Origin: Leptospiraceae bacterium
Lineage (GTDB): Bacteria > Spirochaetota > Leptospiria > Leptospirales > Leptonemataceae
Reading direction: 5' to 3'
Length of the DNA stretch: 64,000 bases
NCBI GenBank assembly: GCA_026005135.1
Contig: BPKM01000001.1
Coordinates: forward strand, 248,001-312,000
Shown piece by piece: positions 46,478 to 55,747 of this stretch. Under the pieces are notes generated by a model. That model saw only the letters and a list, made by a program, of their open reading frames with translations. It was not told the DNA's origin and ran no database searches. Numbering within the stretch: position 1 is the stretch's first letter; each line of letters opens with the position of its first letter. The translations under genes were made by a program, and so were the position numbers.

Positions 46478-48268
46478 TTAATCAGAAATGTTTGTAGATA
46501 TAGACATAGAGGGAGATGTTAAAGCTACCATGGTTCTATTTTTACCAGATTTTTTAGCTTGATATAATGCTTCATCAGCTTTTCTTAATAAATGATCATA
46601 ACTATAACCATGTAAAGGGAAAATACTTATACCAATACTAATAGTAATCTTAGGTATATTTTCTAATCCAAAATTTTTATAATGAATATTTTCTATATTT
46701 TTACGGACTTTTTCTGCAACTTTAAAAGCATATTTTTGATTGGTATTGGGTAAAATAATAATAAATTCTTCTCCACCAAAACGGCCAACTATATCACTTT
46801 TTCTTATAGATTGTTTTAATACTTTTGCAACAATTTTTAATACTTCATCTCCTATTTGATGTCCATATTCATCATTGAAATTTTTAAAATTATCAATATC
46901 TATCATTAAAATTGCTAATTCGCCTTTATTACGTTCACTAATATATAGCAATGTATTTAATGTTTCTATAATATAACGGCGATTATAAAGATTTGTTAAT
47001 GGATCTGTAATTGCCATAGTTTTATAAGATTCTAAAATACTAATGTTATGAGATATTATACCAGCAATATTAAAGTATATTTGTAAATGATTTTTTAATA
47101 TTTCTGTTATTTGTTCAAAAGTAAGAAATTGTTCTGAATATAAGTTTATTATATCATCTTTATTAAAAATCAATAAACCTATTCCTGTTATTTTACTAAT
47201 ACTAAGTATAGGTATTACAAATAAAATTTTATTCTTTAATGAATGATTAAATAAAATCTGGTTAGAAAAACAACAATGGGCTTCTTTATGGTTCTCGGTT
47301 AATACTTGAATTTGATTTGTTCTATATGCTATACATTGTTCTGGTAGACATTGCTCATTATTAATATGTATATTTAATTCACTATATTCATAAATTTTTT
47401 CGAATCGATTTGTACTAAAATTTAATTCTAATATGGAAATATGTAATATTGGTATTAATTCATTAAGACTAAAATGTAATTTCTTATATACATCTTCTTT
47501 TTGATTATAACTAAAAATTTCATTAGTATAGCGAGTAAAAATATTAGCTGTATTGGAAAAAATCACTAAAATATTTATATATCTTTTTAACATATGTTGT
47601 ATAAGAGGAGGGAATTTTTTTTCTTCTATTGTAAGTTCTTCTTTATTGATTTTCTGACGATGGATTAGTTTAATTAAAATTTGTTTTATTTTTTCATCTA
47701 TAATAAAAAGATTTTTAAAGGGTATTTCTAGTTGGTATTTTGAAATATAATAAGTCATTATTGTAATGAGAAGAATTAAAATAAATATTAAAATATTAAT
47801 AGAGCTTAAAAGAGAGATAATTTTAGAATTTATCGAACTTACTTCAAAACCACCAAGAATTTCATATTCTTTATAATATAAATATTTAATATAAAACTTT
47901 TTCTTATTAATAGTAATAACTTGAATTGTGGGTGCCTGTTTTAAATAATTTTGAAAAAATTCAATCTTTAAAGGTAGATTCAACAAAAACACAGGTACAG
48001 ATTTCTTTTGTATAAAAAGAAATTCGTATTCATTATTAAAAATAATATTATTTTGATTATTTAAAAAGTCAGTAAGGTTTTGATTTTTAATAGGATTTTC
48101 ATGGTAAATCTGGATAAGATTCATATAATGATATAAATTTTTATTTAAATGATTTTTAGATTCATTAATAAAATATTCTTGTAATAAAATAAAGGCTATA
48201 ATATTACTAATTATCAAAACTATAAATGAAATAATAAGACTATATAATGTTGGATAAATAGATTTCAT
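46478..48268 (-). CDS. Membrane GAF-GGDEF diguanylate cyclase
   Basis: The 596-aa product has a membrane span (about 9-30), a periplasmic domain of roughly 120 residues, a second span (about 152-175), a GAF-like region (about 250-400) and a C-terminal GGDEF domain: DPLTNLYNRRYIIETL, DIDNFKNFNDEYGHQIGDEVL, active-site FGGEEF, and the intact last helix LLRKADEALYQAKKSGKNR. It should make c-di-GMP in response to an external or bound signal. TTGACGTC lies 57 bases ahead of the ATG on the minus strand, shared with the other GGDEF gene. Confidence 0.9.
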   Translation of the reverse strand: MKSIYPTLYSLIISFIVLIISNIIAFILLQEYFINESKNHLNKNLYHYMNLIQIYHENPIKNQNLTDFLNNQNNIIFNNEYEFLFIQKKSVPVFLLNLPLKIEFFQNYLKQAPTIQVITINKKKFYIKYLYYKEYEILGGFEVSSINSKIISLLSSINILIFILILLITIMTYYISKYQLEIPFKNLFIIDEKIKQILIKLIHRQKINKEELTIEEKKFPPLIQHMLKRYINILVIFSNTANIFTRYTNEIFSYNQKEDVYKKLHFSLNELIPILHISILELNFSTNRFEKIYEYSELNIHINNEQCLPEQCIAYRTNQIQVLTENHKEAHCCFSNQILFNHSLKNKILFVIPILSISKITGIGLLIFNKDDIINLYSEQFLTFEQITEILKNHLQIYFNIAGIISHNISILESYKTMAITDPLTNLYNRRYIIETLNTLLYISERNKGELAILMIDIDNFKNFNDEYGHQIGDEVLKIVAKVLKQSIRKSDIVGRFGGEEFIIILPNTNQKYAFKVAEKVRKNIENIHYKNFGLENIPKITISIGISIFPLHGYSYDHLLRKADEALYQAKKSGKNRTMVALTSPSMSISTNISD

Positions 48269-48353
48269 ATAAATTATCTTATATTAAACTCCCAATATAA
48301 GTTCATATATTATTAATATTAATAGACGTCAATTTCTAAAAATTATAAATAAT

Positions 48354-49151
48354 TTATTTCAAAATAATACTCAAAATAATATAGCATATTCCTACTATAA
48401 TTTGTATCCATCCTAATTGTTGTGCTTTTTTTATGATGTTGAATTGTATAAAATAATAAAACATTACAAATAACAATAGATAGATTAATAATAAATAAAA
48501 TATGTTAATATTGATAGAATAATATAAATACAGGATAAAAATAATTAATAGAAATACAAAACAAGAAAGAAAAAAGTTTTGCATTTTTTTATATTTTATA
48601 AAATCTACCAATTTTCTGGTTAAAACAATAGAACTTATATTTCTAAATCCAAGGATCATTGTAATATAAAAAATCGTATCAGGTTGTACTTCTAAGGTTG
48701 TATTCATACTTAGAGCAAAGCAAATAGGTACAAAAGAACCAATAATTTCGGTTATTATATGTTGATAAAATCCTTTTATTTCTAAAATAATAGCGATAAA
48801 CCCTAAAACAAAACTTAAAATAATAAAATGCCAGAATGGATATAAAGCAAATTGATTGGCAAAATAGAAAAGAATTAAAAATACAATTCCAAATATAAAT
48901 AAAAAAAATAATGCTATATATTTTCTTAAAAAAGTTCTTTTTGCAAAAATATCCTGTAAATAAATTTTTAATGTTTGTTTCGCAAATGGTAGTAAAATCA
49001 TCATAATTCCAATAAAAGGTTTTGCTGATCCTTCCGATAATAAATAACCTACAAGTAAGGCTTCTATGGTAAATCCCCAGATACCATGTTCAGGAGGTAT
49101 TAAAATTGGTTTTAAACGAATATTTTTTATTTGTTCTTTTATAGAATCCAT
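48354..49151 (-). CDS. YwiC-like multi-pass membrane protein
   Basis: The 265-aa product starts MDSIKEQIKNIRLKPILIPPEHG, with the PPEHGIWGF motif that marks the YwiC family, followed by about seven membrane spans. The YwiC family has no firm function; B. subtilis ywiC lies near anaerobic respiration genes. No informative neighbour is present here. Confidence 0.75.
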   Translation of the reverse strand: MDSIKEQIKNIRLKPILIPPEHGIWGFTIEALLVGYLLSEGSAKPFIGIMMILLPFAKQTLKIYLQDIFAKRTFLRKYIALFFLFIFGIVFLILFYFANQFALYPFWHFIILSFVLGFIAIILEIKGFYQHIITEIIGSFVPICFALSMNTTLEVQPDTIFYITMILGFRNISSIVLTRKLVDFIKYKKMQNFFLSCFVFLLIIFILYLYYSININIFYLLLIYLLLFVMFYYFIQFNIIKKAQQLGWIQIIVGICYIILSIILK

Positions 49152-49234
49152 AGAAACAAAATAATTAAAATTATTGATATAGCAATCAAATTTAAGATAT
49201 TATTGTATTAAATAATTAATATGAATAATAAAAA

Positions 49235-49922
49235 GTAAGCGTTCAAAGAAAGCCGTATAATTTATAGTTCCTATTAACTTTGCTTCTAAATTGTTATTTA
49301 TAATAAAAAAATTTGATTTTCTTATATTTTTTTAGTAAGATTTTTAATAAAAATTAGACTATAATTATTGATGGCTACTTATATTAGAAAGAATATACAA
49401 AGTCCTAACGAAGAACTAGAAGAATCAAGTAATACGACTATTTTACACTTTATGATTTATTTACCCTATAAAGAAGATTTGCAGGATTTAAGAAATCAGC
49501 ATTCCAGCTATTCGGATATGTTTTTGTTTTTAATTTCTAAATACATAGAAAGATTAAAAAAATTAGCAAATCAAAAGAAAACCAGTAAAAAAATTTATCA
49601 GATAGTATGTAATGATTATGAACACTATTCTATAAGAGTAAGTCAGAATATTCATCAATTATTAAAGGACATCTCCGAGATGACGGGATATAGTGTAAGT
49701 CATATTATAAGGCTACTGATAGAATGGGAATGTTATAGAAGGTTTGATGATAAGGTATCTCTATTAAGGGTTCCGTTAAGGGAAATTGGCAGTGAATTTG
49801 TAACAAGTATTACAGAAATCAGGATAGAGCATCATTTTTACAGGGCAAGGGAGCTTGTAGAAGAAGACGTTGAAATATTATGTGCTTAAAATAATTTACG
49901 AAAATATAAATTGATCACTTAT
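49235..49922 (+). mobile_element. Single-gene TIR cassette, copy 2
   Basis: A 688-bp unit starting GTAAGCGTTC and ending GATCACTTAT, homologous to copy 1 (39196-39884) from end to end and bounded at the same points. The left terminus here and the right terminus of copy 1 form the better inverted repeat pair (GTAAGCGTTC against GTAAGCGATC). Flanking 8-mers (AATAAAAA and TTTAAAAA) match at six positions only, so its target duplication, if any, has decayed. It sits in the gap between the YwiC-like gene and a kinase-like gene. Confidence 0.65.
49371..49889 (+). CDS. DUF1564-like tandem ribbon-helix-helix protein, copy 2
   Basis: This 172-aa protein differs from the copy at 39333 in five residues: Thr to Leu and Asn to Asp in the first domain region, and Phe to Ser, Thr to Ser and Arg to His towards the C-terminus. 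The presumed DNA-contact strand HYSIRVSQN and the second-domain helices are unchanged. TATAAT lies at 49360-49365, 5 bases from the ATG, with no Shine-Dalgarno site. Keeping both frames intact while neighbouring genes decay suggests they are expressed or recently moved. Confidence 0.75.
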   Translation: MATYIRKNIQSPNEELEESSNTTILHFMIYLPYKEDLQDLRNQHSSYSDMFLFLISKYIERLKKLANQKKTSKKIYQIVCNDYEHYSIRVSQNIHQLLKDISEMTGYSVSHIIRLLIEWECYRRFDDKVSLLRVPLREIGSEFVTSITEIRIEHHFYRARELVEEDVEILCA

Positions 49923-49979
49923 TTTAAAAATTAGATTATTTTTCTTGTATAGAGGAGGAATAAAGAAAAAATCTCAATT

Positions 49980-51629
49980 GTGGATATAAATTTTTTTCAA
50001 GAATTATCAAAGTCAGAAAATTATCCTCATAAACCAGATAAAGTAGAAATAAAACAAACCCATGCCTCCTATATCTTTATTGTTAAACCTTATGTTTTTA
50101 AAATTAAGAAAAATGTTAATTTTGGTTTTTTAGATTTTTCTGATTTACGAAAAAGATTTTATTATTGTATTGAAGAAATCAAACTAAATCAACGATTATG
50201 TAAGGAATTGTATATTAATCTTGTTATTCTCTATTATGATAAAAATAATAAGAATGTTATTTTTCAGGATATATTTACTAACGATAATAAAGATTTAACA
50301 AAAATAGATTATGACAAAGTTTTTCATTCAATCATACAAAATATAAATTCGGATAGTACAGAAATCGAATTTGCTATTAAAATGCATTATATAGAGGATA
50401 AATATTTTTTAAAAAATCAATCGATTACAATAAAAAAATTGGAATTTATAGCAGAAAAGTTAATCCATTTTTATAATAATTTGCAACCATTAAACGAAGA
50501 TTATTCTAAAAAAAATATTATAGAAAATTTAGAAGATTGTAAGAATTTTATAAATTTGACTATTCCAGATATAATGTATCGATTAATAAAAAAATTTAAC
50601 GAATATTATTTTAAAAAGTATCATTATAAATTACAAAAAAGAATTAAAGATGGCTGGATAAAAGATTGTCATGGAGATTTACATTTAGAACATATCATAG
50701 TAAAAAATAATTCTATCTGCATTTATGATTGTATTGAATTTAATAAAGAATTTCGTCATATTGATATAGCAAATGATATTGCTTTTTTATGTATGGATCT
50801 TGAATTTTATGGTTATTATAGAGAATCATTTTATTTTATTAAATATTTTTATAAAAAAATTTATAATTATGATATGATATTTTTACAGGATTTATATCGG
50901 TGTTATAGGGCTTTCGTAAGAGGGAAGGTTTATTCTTTAAAAAGTTTACAAAAGCAAATTTCCGAAGAAGAAAAAAATGATAGTATTTATTTAGCAAGAA
51001 AGTATTTTAATTTGAGTTTTAAATATGCATTAACAGATATCCATCCTACTATAGTCGTTTTTATGGGAAGAATAGGTTCTGGCAAAAGCACTCTTGCAAG
51101 AAAATTTGCTGATTTTTTAAATATAAATATTTATTCTTCTGATGTAATAAGAAAATCTTTATTTGGTTTACCATTATACGAAAGAACACCTGAGCATTTA
51201 AAGTCAATTGTATATTCAAAATTAATTACATATATCGTTTATAACAAAATGATAGAAAATGCTATAAAAAGTTCTTTAAAAGATGGAATAGCAGTAATTG
51301 ATGGAACATTTGCCACCCGTTCTTTAAGAAATATAGCTTTATTTCGTTCTTTTGAAGAGAATATAAAAATTTTATTTATAGAAGTAGAAACACAAAAAGA
51401 AATTATTATAGAACGTTTAAAAAAACGTCAAAATTCAAAAGAAGAAGTAAGCGATGCTGGAATAGAAGAGTTTTTATCTTTTTACGATAAATATGAACCA
51501 CCTTTGGAAATTCCTATTAATCATAAAATAAAGATCAAAATACAAAAAGAGTGGAATATAGATAAATTATTTAACTATATGTTAAGAAAAATTCTTATTC
51601 ATCGATTTTCTTACAAACATATTTATTGA
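49980..51629 (+). CDS. Bifunctional phosphotransferase-like/P-loop kinase protein
   Basis: The 549-aa product (GTG start at 49980) has an N-terminal aminoglycoside-phosphotransferase-like half with KDCHGDLHLEHIIV and CIYDCIEFNKEFRHIDIANDIAFL (the catalytic HGD and metal-binding Asp), and a C-terminal P-loop half with VVFMGRIGSGKSTLARKFA and VIDGTFATRSLRN. This fusion is a known uncharacterised family. The substrate is unknown and antibiotic resistance should not be assumed. A GAGGAGG site lies 21 bases before the GTG, too far for normal use, so the real start may differ slightly. Confidence 0.75.
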   Translation: MDINFFQELSKSENYPHKPDKVEIKQTHASYIFIVKPYVFKIKKNVNFGFLDFSDLRKRFYYCIEEIKLNQRLCKELYINLVILYYDKNNKNVIFQDIFTNDNKDLTKIDYDKVFHSIIQNINSDSTEIEFAIKMHYIEDKYFLKNQSITIKKLEFIAEKLIHFYNNLQPLNEDYSKKNIIENLEDCKNFINLTIPDIMYRLIKKFNEYYFKKYHYKLQKRIKDGWIKDCHGDLHLEHIIVKNNSICIYDCIEFNKEFRHIDIANDIAFLCMDLEFYGYYRESFYFIKYFYKKIYNYDMIFLQDLYRCYRAFVRGKVYSLKSLQKQISEEEKNDSIYLARKYFNLSFKYALTDIHPTIVVFMGRIGSGKSTLARKFADFLNINIYSSDVIRKSLFGLPLYERTPEHLKSIVYSKLITYIVYNKMIENAIKSSLKDGIAVIDGTFATRSLRNIALFRSFEENIKILFIEVETQKEIIIERLKKRQNSKEEVSDAGIEEFLSFYDKYEPPLEIPINHKIKIKIQKEWNIDKLFNYMLRKILIHRFSYKHIY

Positions 51630-51788
51630 GTTTTTAATTTGCAATATTATAGATGATAAACAAAAAAATAAAAAAAATTAACTATCTAAAAAATATTATA
51701 ATAGAATTCATTTCAAATTTAAATAATTGAATATTATTCAATAAAATTTCTATAACAAAAAAAATTATTTATATAGGATAAATTGTTA

Positions 51789-51816
51789 TTGACAATTTAA
51801 AACTGAGAATTATACT
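51789..51816 (+). promoter_or_regulatory. Promoter of the iron-sulphur electron-transfer operon
   Basis: A consensus TTGACA (51789-51794) is separated by 16 bases from TATACT (51811-51816), the best sigma70-type promoter in the window. The predicted start, about 51823, coincides with the left edge of a long palindrome. Confidence 0.7.
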
Positions 51817-51821
51817 CTTTT

Positions 51822-51850
51822 AAAGTACATATACTTAGTATATGTACTTT
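51822..51850. promoter_or_regulatory. Perfect 13-bp inverted repeat at the transcription start
   Basis: AAAGTACATATAC–TTA–GTATATGTACTTT has perfect 13-bp arms with a 3-base spacer and lies at +1 of the predicted promoter. It could be an operator for a TetR/GntR-type repressor, or an mRNA 5' hairpin; the T run after it also makes it attenuator-like. No such regulator gene is in the window. Confidence 0.6.
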
Positions 51851-51876
51851 TTTACTTCATTCAAATGGAGGAGTGT

Positions 51877-53472
51877 ATGTCAAAACAAATAATCAATCAA
51901 ACACAAAATGAGCAAACCATTTTAAAAAAATTTGTTGATTCTTTAGATCGTTGGTTAACAAGTGAAGATATTGGAATAAATATATATGGATGTGTAGAAT
52001 GTAATCAATGTGGTGAAGCATGTGCATGGTATATCGAAACTGGAGAAGAAAAAATGCATCCTAAAGTAAGAGCAGATTTTATTAGAAAAGTCTGGAAGAG
52101 ATATAAAACACCTATGGGAAAAATTTTAGGAAAATTGGGTATAATCGATTCTCCCAATGTTGAAGATTTAAGAGAAAATATGTACATATACTGGCAATGT
52201 ACATTATGTGGTAGGTGTACTCTTGCTTGTCCAATGAATATTTCGAATCGTTCTTTGTATCGGGCAATGAGAGCTGCTTATACAGAATCTGGTTTATCTT
52301 ATGAAAATCCTACTATTAAAAGTATCATAGAAAGTACAGAAAAAGTACGACATTCTTTTGGTTTATCAAGAGATTATGTATTTGCTAGACCTGGTTTATT
52401 TCTGGGTTATGAGGGAGTTGAAGTTCCTGTTGATGTAAAAGGTGCTGAATATATGTTTGTATGTCCATCTGCAGGAAATACAAAAATTCCCGAATTGGGA
52501 ATTAAACTAATTAAAATATTGAATGTAGCTCAGATTAATTATACTATTTCTTCAAAAGTGACCGATACGGGAACTGAAATTGATCATATTGCTGTTCATC
52601 ATGAATTATCAAAAGTAATGTTAGAAGAATGGGAGAGTGCAGCAGAAGAATTGGGTGCCAAATTTGTTGTTGTAGCTGAATGTGGTTGTGATGTAAGAAC
52701 CATGTATATAGAAGCGGAAAAGACTCTGGGAAGGCCATTTAAATTTCCTATTATTTCTATTGATACAATAATGGAACAGGCAATTGATGAAGGAAAATTG
52801 CCCGTTGAACCAATAGATGAATCTATTACTTTTCATGATCCATGTTATGTCGTTAGACTTTCTGGAAGAGGAGAAGAATATCGCAGGTTTCTGACTAAAA
52901 TAGTAAAGGATTTTAGAGAGATGACACCAAATAGAGAATATAATTATTGCTGTAATGGAGGAGCTGGAGGAATGAGACTTCCAGAAAATACAGAGAAAAG
53001 AAGAAAAATATCTCGTTTAAAAGCTGAACAAATTAAAAATACAGGTGCAAATTTAGTAACTACACCCTGCGCTGTTTGTTATTTAAATTTAAAAGATACT
53101 ACAGAAGTTTATGGACTTGCAACTTCTGATAATAGAAAAGCAAGAATGTTATTTGAAATTGTCTATGATGCTATGATGAAAGCATTAAAAAATCGAAATG
53201 AAGAATATAGAGTAAAAATACCTTATGTTTTTAAAACTATGTCTAAGGAAAAACAAATTAAACATAGTTTATCTGGTTTTATGGAACAATTAATACAATC
53301 TGAACAATTTCCTGAATTGTTAAAAAAACTTAAAGATGATCCTAATGTTCATGCTTATGCGAAAGAAAATCCAGATTTCTGGGAATACTTCAATAAAATT
53401 GAAAAAGAAATAATGTCAATACACAATTATCTGACTTACGGACTAAAAATAGGACATTGGGTAGAAGTATAA
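51877..53472 (+). CDS. HdrD/GlpC-like iron-sulphur oxidoreductase subunit
   Basis: Taken from the ATG at 51877, which has GGAGGAG at good spacing (531 aa). It contains two [4Fe-4S] motifs (CVECNQCGEAC… and CTLCGRCTLACPM, about 34-120), and two Cys-rich CCG-type domains (the last with YCCNGGAGGMRLPEN and TTPCAVCYLNL). Such subunits pass electrons between soluble donors and membrane quinones. Its true end was changed by the IS: the last codons (GHWVEV) are read from the IS terminal repeat. The original end is probably in the sequence just past the IS (54708-54730). Confidence 0.85.
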   Translation: MSKQIINQTQNEQTILKKFVDSLDRWLTSEDIGINIYGCVECNQCGEACAWYIETGEEKMHPKVRADFIRKVWKRYKTPMGKILGKLGIIDSPNVEDLRENMYIYWQCTLCGRCTLACPMNISNRSLYRAMRAAYTESGLSYENPTIKSIIESTEKVRHSFGLSRDYVFARPGLFLGYEGVEVPVDVKGAEYMFVCPSAGNTKIPELGIKLIKILNVAQINYTISSKVTDTGTEIDHIAVHHELSKVMLEEWESAAEELGAKFVVVAECGCDVRTMYIEAEKTLGRPFKFPIISIDTIMEQAIDEGKLPVEPIDESITFHDPCYVVRLSGRGEEYRRFLTKIVKDFREMTPNREYNYCCNGGAGGMRLPENTEKRRKISRLKAEQIKNTGANLVTTPCAVCYLNLKDTTEVYGLATSDNRKARMLFEIVYDAMMKALKNRNEEYRVKIPYVFKTMSKEKQIKHSLSGFMEQLIQSEQFPELLKKLKDDPNVHAYAKENPDFWEYFNKIEKEIMSIHNYLTYGLKIGHWVEV

Positions 53473-54608
53473 AATTTAGGATATAGATGAATATAGATAT
53501 ATTCCAATGTTTTTTGATAGATTTGTATTATAGTTTCTTTGTTTATATTTAAATGTCGAAAATCAAAAAATAAAATTAAGAATATTTCTGAATACTTTTT
53601 TTTAAAGTTATTATTTGTAATGAATTGATGTTTTGTCACATATCCTGTAATGGCAATAATGTGATAGGTTAAACAAAATAAAAATAAAAGTGTTTCTAAT
53701 TTAGATAATTTTCTTGTCATATTGTCTTCAATACTAAAGTAAGATTTTATATCACGAAACATTTCTTCGATTCTCATTCTTTTTTGATAAATTTCTATAC
53801 ATTTTTCTGGGTCATCCATATTTGTGATTAACCATAATGGTTTATGGTATTTTGGGTCCCAAAAACCAATCAGGTTTACTTTTTCCTTACCTTTATAATA
53901 AACATTTTTTATGACTTTCAATTCTGAGGGTTGAATAGATAAAGAAACTTCTTGTTTTTTCTTATTATCATAATATAATTTTACTTTTTTATCAGTGAGA
54001 CGAATAATAAATTTACAAAGATAAAGACGGAAAAAATGTATTAGGCTTTCATAAGCAAATTCTCTGTCTAAAACAATGGGAATTTCTCGTAATATCTGAA
54101 TAATTTTCTCAAAAGCCTCTTTATGCTTTAAATTACGGGAAGTTTTTTCCTGTTCTATTAAAGAAGAAGAATAGAGTAGGAAATAAATTGGTAAAGCTCG
54201 TCCTTCAAAAGGGGCAGAAATGCTTAATAAAGTATAACCTCTTTCTCCTACTTTAAGTTTTCCTACGTAATCTGTTTTATAAGAATAAAGTCTTTCGATT
54301 TCTGTTGGATCACCAATAAGAAATTCTACTTCATTATGTAATAAAGAGAATAAAATATTCCAATCACACTTTGTTGCTAAATCTTCCAATTTTCTGTTTA
54401 ACCATTTGTAAATACTATTAAAACTTCTTAATTTTCCTTTATCTTTGCCTCTAATCCTATTTTGAGGAAGATGTCTAGCAATTTCAGAAACATTTAAAGA
54501 TTTTGCAAGGATGATAGCATAACAAATTTCAGTAAATGTATCAATAATTTTTGATTGATAAGGTAAGATTTGTTGATAAGATTGTCTTATAAAATTTTTA
54601 CTAATCAT
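53436..54608 (-). CDS. IS4-family DDE transposase
   Basis: Taken from the ATG at 54608, preceded by GGAGGAAG (390 aa); an upstream in-frame ATG at 54689 is not used. It has ATRHL-type N-terminal helices, IGDPTEIERLYSY (first Asp), IPIVLDREFAYESLIHFFR (second Asp region) and the YREK-like signature YQKRMRIEEMFRDIKSYF (catalytic Glu). The frame passes through the left terminal repeat and stops at 53436-53438 in the interrupted gene, so its last residues come from the target. It runs against the flanking operon. Confidence 0.88.
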   Translation of the reverse strand: MISKNFIRQSYQQILPYQSKIIDTFTEICYAIILAKSLNVSEIARHLPQNRIRGKDKGKLRSFNSIYKWLNRKLEDLATKCDWNILFSLLHNEVEFLIGDPTEIERLYSYKTDYVGKLKVGERGYTLLSISAPFEGRALPIYFLLYSSSLIEQEKTSRNLKHKEAFEKIIQILREIPIVLDREFAYESLIHFFRLYLCKFIIRLTDKKVKLYYDNKKKQEVSLSIQPSELKVIKNVYYKGKEKVNLIGFWDPKYHKPLWLITNMDDPEKCIEIYQKRMRIEEMFRDIKSYFSIEDNMTRKLSKLETLLFLFCLTYHIIAITGYVTKHQFITNNNFKKKYSEIFLILFFDFRHLNINKETIIQIYQKTLEYIYIHLYPKFYTSTQCPIFSP

Positions 54609-54707
54609 AATTGCTTCCTCCTTCAGTCTGGTTATTAAATAAAAAATTAATGATAAATTACAGATTGAAGGAGGACTTTTTTTGTACAATTAAAAAATGT
54701 CCTATTT
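53447..54707 (-). mobile_element. IS4-type insertion sequence
   Basis: Terminal inverted repeats AAATAGGACATT (53447-53458) and AATGTCCTATTT (54696-54707) bound about 1261 bp with one transposase gene. No direct target repeat is obvious at either side, so the insertion may be old or rearranged. It lies at the junction between the first and second genes of an iron-sulphur operon, on the opposite strand. Confidence 0.8.
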
Positions 54708-54745
54708 CTTGGGATAATTTCAGACAATTAATCAGGAGGTCTTTT

Positions 54746-55573
54746 ATGGAAACTATTATTATTTTTTTAGATCATTATGCTTTAGTTTCACTTATTATAA
54801 GTGTAATAGGAATATTGTATAAAGTAGTATTACATTTTTTACGCTTATATACCCATCCACCAGTATTAAAACCATATAAAAATAATACAATTGATGGTAT
54901 TCAACCAAGGGGGATGATGGAGTCTATTGTAAAATTCTTTTTAACTCCTACAAAGCATGCAACACGGGGTAATCCTCTATTTGCAATTGGAGCTGTTTTA
55001 TATCATATAGGTATTATTACTGTTTCTACAGGTTATGGTATATCTTTATTAATATTATTATATCATATCTTAAAGGGAAATCCTATTCCAGATATTTCTA
55101 CAGGAATGACTGAATCTTATAATTATTCTTTAAGTAATATTTTTGCTATCATTTTTGGCAATGGTGAATGGTTACAAGCAAAATTTTTATTTGGAGATTT
55201 AGCAGATTTATTCGTTTATTTTACATGGATTATTGTAATCAGTGCTTTTATTGGAAATTCATTACTAATGATTGTACATATATTTAGTTTAAGTGGAGCA
55301 ATTATAAAAGATATTGATCCTGCTGCTAAAGGTGTAAGATTAAAAGGAAGATTTAATTTATCTCATCTATTATTTACCAGCCTTGTTTATGCAATTATCT
55401 GGACAGAAATACTAGCAAGATTAGAAATTTTTCATGGTATGGTATACATTCATTCTATTTTGGGTGCTACTATGATATTGATATTTCCTTATAGTTATTT
55501 ATTCCATATGTTTTATGCTCCTGTAGCTGTTTATTATGGTGCGAGAAGATGGAGATATAGATATATAGCTTAA
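54746..55573 (+). CDS. NarI/HdrE-like membrane subunit
   Basis: Taken from the ATG at 54746, preceded by AGGAGGT (275 aa). It has five to six membrane spans with His residues placed as possible haem b ligands (HAT RGNPLFAIGAVLYHIG; YSLSNIF; VHIFSLSG; LFHMFYAP). It resembles the gamma subunit of nitrate reductase and HdrE and would carry electrons to menaquinone for the FeS subunit upstream. The IS lies between it and that subunit; its ribosome site is intact. A terminator follows. Confidence 0.75.
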   Translation: METIIIFLDHYALVSLIISVIGILYKVVLHFLRLYTHPPVLKPYKNNTIDGIQPRGMMESIVKFFLTPTKHATRGNPLFAIGAVLYHIGIITVSTGYGISLLILLYHILKGNPIPDISTGMTESYNYSLSNIFAIIFGNGEWLQAKFLFGDLADLFVYFTWIIVISAFIGNSLLMIVHIFSLSGAIIKDIDPAAKGVRLKGRFNLSHLLFTSLVYAIIWTEILARLEIFHGMVYIHSILGATMILIFPYSYLFHMFYAPVAVYYGARRWRYRYIA

Positions 55574-55581
55574 TATAAAAA

Positions 55582-55619
55582 ACTGTAATCAGTTTTTTAT
55601 ACTGATTGCAGTTTTTTTT
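55582..55619 (+). terminator. Intrinsic terminator after the NarI-like gene
   Basis: ACTGTAATCAGT–TTTTTAT–ACTGATTGCAGT forms an 11 of 12 base stem followed by TTTTTTT. It separates this gene from the EtfD-like gene, so that gene may have its own promoter. Confidence 0.8.
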
Positions 55620-55747
55620 ATTTCTTCCCACTTCCCTTAATAAAAGTATCTTGTTTTAACAACTCAAATAAAATTCTAAATTAGTGGACATCATAAGTAT
55701 ATAAAAATTATTTGCATTCAAATAAACCTTTTATTAAGGAGCGTTCC

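Noticed and set aside
49980-51629. Antibiotic-resistance aminoglycoside kinase
   Set aside because: The phosphotransferase-like half is fused to a P-loop domain in a known uncharacterised family with no resistance role shown.
53436-54689. Transposase start at the ATG at 54689
   Set aside because: It would place the start within 10 bases of the right terminal repeat and lacks a ribosome site, while GGAGGAAG precedes the ATG at 54608.
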